NCBI GenBank assembly: GCA_949935685.1
Contig: CATLGN010000047.1
Span: 1-9,036, forward strand
DNA: 9,036 nucleotides
DNA from: an uncultured Lachnospiraceae bacterium
Lineage (GTDB): Bacteria > Bacillota > Clostridia > Lachnospirales > Lachnospiraceae
Direction: 5' to 3'
Each line of letters opens with the position of its first letter. The first letter of the stretch is position 1. The notes under the pieces are model-generated. The model was not told the DNA's origin. It worked only from the letters and a program-made list of their open reading frames with translations, and searched no databases. Both the position numbers and the translations under genes were made by a program. This document shows positions 7,255 to 9,036 of this stretch, piece after piece.

Positions 7255-7266
7255 GTGAAAAATAAC
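7255..7266 (+). repeat. Left flanking direct repeat of the element (target-site duplication)
   Basis: GTGAAAAATAAC is repeated exactly at 7663-7674, immediately outside the inverted repeats. Depending on where the element ends are drawn (the C/G at each edge can belong to either), the duplication is 10 to 12 bases. This is direct evidence of insertion. Confidence 0.8.
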
Positions 7267-7395
7267 CCGACAAACGCATAAATGAATAAACGGTGAACAC
7301 GACATGTGTAAAGGACAGAAGCGGAAAATCCTGATTGGATTATGGCTTTCCGGCAGAGGCGCAGCATTCCGGCCGTGCACCGGGCTACAGGCATA

Positions 7396-7411
7396 AACGG
7401 TTCTAACCGTT
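7396..7411. repeat. Small hairpin in the left arm of the element
   Basis: AACGGT and ACCGTT pair over six bases with a four-base loop (TCTA). Its counterpart in the right arm is at 7516-7531; the second pair is A-T here and G-C there. Confidence 0.6.
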
Positions 7412-7515
7412 GCGACAACGAATACTGACAGGTGTGCAACCGTCCTCTATGCGCCATCCGGGCGCAAATCGGACTTTTCCGGACATCCCTGTCCGAAAAT
7501 TGCAGACTGTGGCGC

Positions 7516-7531
7516 AGCGGTAAGAACCGCT
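7516..7531. repeat. Small hairpin in the right arm of the element
   Basis: AGCGGT and ACCGCT pair over six bases with a four-base loop. It is the matching position of the left-arm hairpin (7396-7411), with a both-sides change in the second base pair, so pairing is kept although the sequence differs. Confidence 0.6.
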
Positions 7532-7662
7532 AATGCCTTCCGCAAGGTGCACGGCCGGAATGCTGCGCCTCTGACGGAAATATGTTACATCGTAGAATTT
7601 TCCGTTTCTGTCCGGTCCGCTCTGTGAAATGTTCACCATTTATTCATTTATGCGTTTGTCGG

Positions 7663-7674
7663 GTGAAAAATAAC
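7663..7674 (+). repeat. Right flanking direct repeat of the element (target-site duplication)
   Basis: Exact second copy of GTGAAAAATAAC, directly outside the right inverted repeat and 12 bases before the dnaJ terminator stem. The element therefore inserted between that terminator and the promoter of the three-gene operon, without cutting a gene. Confidence 0.8.
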
Positions 7675-7686
7675 GGTTTGACAGAC

Positions 7687-7718
7687 AAAAACAGCGCTGC
7701 CTGCACACCGCTGTTTTT
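7687..7718 (-). terminator. Intrinsic terminator of the dnaK-dnaJ transcript
   Basis: On the minus strand AAAAACAGCG pairs with CGCTGTTTTT over ten bases around a 12-base loop, 29 bases after the dnaJ stop. The T-run forms the 3' arm of the stem and the start of the tail. On the plus strand the stem is also followed by T residues, so it could work in both directions. Confidence 0.8.
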
Positions 7719-7747
7719 TACTGCAAATCCGTCTTGATTCTTTATGT

Positions 7748-8914
7748 TCACTTCCAGAACCCTTTTTTCTTTTTGTCCTTTGTCTCACTTCCGGTTTTCC
7801 CGGCTTCCGCTTTTTTTGCCGCGTTCAGGCTGTCGCCTGTGACTTCGTCAAATTTCCGCAGCAGTTCTTTCGCCTCATGGGAAAGTTTATCCGGCACTTG
7901 CACGACAAGCGTGACATAATGATCCCCTCTGACATCTTTGTTTCGCAGCGTGGGGACGCCTTTTCCCTTTAATCTGACGCGTGTGTCAGTCTGCGTGCCG
8001 GCTTTTACCTCATAGATCACCCGCCCGTCTACCGTATCGATCACAATCTCTCCGCCGAGCGCTGCCACCGGAAACGACACCGGCACAGTGGAATAAATAT
8101 TGTAATCCTGCCTCTGGAAAATCGGATGGCGCTGTACCATTACTTCCACAAGCAGATCGCCTCTGGGGCCGCCATTTATACCCGGTTCGCCTTTGTCACG
8201 GATACGGACGCTCTGCCCGTTATCGATACCCGCCGGTATACTGATCTGTATTTTTTTACGGTTGGCAATATAGCCGCTGCCATGGCAGTCTCCGCATTTA
8301 TCTTTAATCACCTTGCCGCTGCCCCCGCATTCCGGACAGGTCTGCACATTGCGAACCGTACCAAAGAAAGACTGCTGCGTAAACACAACCTGCCCTTTAC
8401 CGCCGCACTTCGGGCAGGTTTCCGGACTCGTGCCCGGTTTCGCACCGCTTCCGTGGCAGTTGGGGCATTCGTCTTTTAAAGTCAGTTCGATTTCTTTCTC
8501 AACGCCGAAAACGGCTTCCTCGAATTTAATCCGTACACTTGTCCTGACATTCGCACCTTTCATCGGGCCGTTGCTGCTTCGGCCGGCCCGCCGGCCGCCA
8601 AACAGATCGCCGAATATGTCGCCGAATATATCGCCAAAATCGGCGCTGTTAAAATCAAAGCCGCCGAAGCCGCCGCTGCCCCCGTCAAACGCGGCATGCC
8701 CGAATTGATCGTACTGACGGCGCTTTTCCGGATCGCTGAGTATGGCATAGGCTTCGGATGCTTCCTTAAATTTCTGTTCCGCTTCCTTATCTCCCGGATT
8801 CACATCGGGATGATATTTTTTGGCGAGAACTCTGTATGCTTTTTTGATCGCTGCCTCATCGGCGCTCTTTTCCACTCCAAGGACTTCGTAATAATCACGT
8901 TTCTGCTCTGCCAT
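7748..8914 (-). CDS. dnaJ: DnaJ, Hsp40 co-chaperone of DnaK (type I)
   Basis: Binds unfolded proteins and hands them to DnaK while stimulating its ATPase. All type I parts are present in 388 residues: the J domain (about 5-70) with HPD at 35-37, the Gly/Phe-rich region (71-107), the zinc-binding domain with four CxxCxGxG repeats (Cys 150/153, 167/170, 193/196, 207/210), the C-terminal beta-sandwich substrate domains (about 217-345), and a basic, low-complexity tail ending in DKKKKGFWK. No cysteine is missing. The start at 8914 has AAAAGG nine bases upstream. It follows dnaK by 68 bases in the same direction. Regulation is probably by the heat-shock system at the front of the operon (HrcA/CIRCE in most Firmicutes), which is outside the window. 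The gene ends at its own terminator, so the accessory genes next to it are separate units. Confidence 0.98.
   Translation of the reverse strand: MAEQKRDYYEVLGVEKSADEAAIKKAYRVLAKKYHPDVNPGDKEAEQKFKEASEAYAILSDPEKRRQYDQFGHAAFDGGSGGFGGFDFNSADFGDIFGDIFGDLFGGRRAGRSSNGPMKGANVRTSVRIKFEEAVFGVEKEIELTLKDECPNCHGSGAKPGTSPETCPKCGGKGQVVFTQQSFFGTVRNVQTCPECGGSGKVIKDKCGDCHGSGYIANRKKIQISIPAGIDNGQSVRIRDKGEPGINGGPRGDLLVEVMVQRHPIFQRQDYNIYSTVPVSFPVAALGGEIVIDTVDGRVIYEVKAGTQTDTRVRLKGKGVPTLRNKDVRGDHYVTLVVQVPDKLSHEAKELLRKFDEVTGDSLNAAKKAEAGKTGSETKDKKKKGFWK
8607..8642 (-). repeat. 12-bp near-tandem repeat in the dnaJ Gly/Phe region
   Basis: TCGCCGAATAT(G/A) occurs twice in a row and a diverged third unit follows. It encodes the [10 protein letters not shown] stretch (residues about 94-103). 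Such repeats in this linker can change copy number between strains without loss of frame. Confidence 0.6.
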
Positions 8915-8938
8915 AACAATCTACCTTTTCTCATGCAT

Positions 8939-8969
8939 GTATGGGGCACACAAACTCCATGCCCCATAC
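8939..8969 (-). other. Hairpin in the dnaK-dnaJ gap
   Basis: GTATGGGGCA and TGCCCCATAC form a perfect ten-base stem with an 11-base loop, 13 bases downstream of the dnaK stop. No U-run follows, so it is not a plain terminator. In this position it could protect the dnaK end of the message or lower transcription into dnaJ, giving more DnaK than DnaJ. Confidence 0.65.
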
Positions 8970-8982
8970 GCCGTTTTCTGTA

Positions 8983-9036
8983 CTATACTTCTCTGTAATC
9001 TCCGTCTACCACGTCGTCTGCCGCGCCCGCGTCATC
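8983..9036 (-). CDS. dnaK: DnaK, Hsp70 chaperone (last 17 codons; runs off the right edge)
   Basis: The last codons read DDAGAADDVVDGDYREV followed by TAG. An acidic tail ending in D-x-DYxEV is the typical DnaK C-terminus, and the position directly upstream of dnaJ on the same strand confirms it. The ATPase and substrate domains are outside the window. Confidence 0.9.
   Translation of the reverse strand, partial: DDAGAADDVVDGDYREV

Larger units (their letters stand above)
7267..7662. mobile_element. MITE-like or fold-back palindromic element, 396 bp, no transposase
   Basis: The ends are 33-bp terminal inverted repeats (7267-7299 and 7630-7662) with one mismatch, starting CCGACAAACGC. They are flanked by a 10-12 bp direct repeat. 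The similarity does not stop at the ends: the left arm (7267-7420) and the reverse complement of the right arm (7507-7662) can be aligned along most of their length, including a 35-base block with one difference (7347-7381 against 7546-7580). The arms enclose an 86-base centre that has its own hairpins, GCGCC/GGCGC at 7451-7465 and CGGACA/TGTCCG at 7480-7495. The whole element could fold back on itself. There is no transposase frame, so movement would need help in trans. The duplication length would suit an IS4-like or similar enzyme, but the family is unknown. A 78-codon frame (7403-7639, minus) runs through the right arm without a ribosome binding site. Confidence 0.75.

Noticed and set aside
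7215..7457. Minus-strand frame of 80 codons
   Set aside because: It crosses the element boundary, the direct repeat and the putative promoter, and would depend on the insertion; no ribosome binding site.
7267..7662. CRISPR array or tRNA-like gene in the repeat-rich region
   Set aside because: There are no regularly spaced short direct repeats. The repeats are inverted and the hairpins do not form a cloverleaf with an acceptor stem or T-loop sequence.

Overview
The window looks like a chromosomal segment of a mid-GC Firmicute of class Clostridia, most likely Lachnospiraceae or a close relative. This is inferred from three things: the order dnaK-dnaJ-...-prmA-rsmE-cysteine desulfurase-thiI on one strand, the strong AGGAG-type ribosome binding sites, and a DUF4474-type protein. 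No 16S gene is present, so the assignment rests on gene content alone.

Right edge (minus strand, 7.7-9.0 kb): the last codons of dnaK, a 10-bp hairpin between the two genes, then a complete dnaJ ending at a good intrinsic terminator (7687-7718). Left part (minus strand, 1-3.5 kb): a compact cluster with its own likely promoter. It encodes PrmA (ribosomal protein L11 methyltransferase), RsmE (16S rRNA m3U1498 methyltransferase), a NifS/IscS-type cysteine desulfurase, and the N-terminal third of ThiI. The desulfurase and ThiI are a functional pair: one makes persulfide sulfur and the other uses it for 4-thiouridine in tRNA.

Between these conserved blocks lies about 4.3 kb of accessory DNA with three units. 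(i) A plus-strand pair, 3698-5514: a membrane-anchored DUF4474-like protein whose stop codon overlaps the start of a calcineurin-like metallophosphoesterase (ATGA overlap). It is followed by a perfect 16-bp stem. (ii) A convergent minus-strand operon of three small unrecognised genes, 5609-7169. Two of the products have N-terminal membrane segments followed by soluble parts that look like PH-type domains, and the third is soluble. (iii) A 396-bp imperfect palindrome, 7267-7662, with 33-bp terminal inverted repeats and 10-12 bp flanking direct repeats. It is a MITE-like or fold-back non-autonomous element that landed just upstream of the promoter of operon (ii).

The palindrome is the most unusual object here. 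Its two arms are diverged copies of one about 155-bp sequence, each arm carries its own small hairpin in which a base pair has changed on both sides (A-T against G-C), and one arm still carries a 78-codon open frame. No complete transposase, CRISPR array, tRNA or rRNA was seen.
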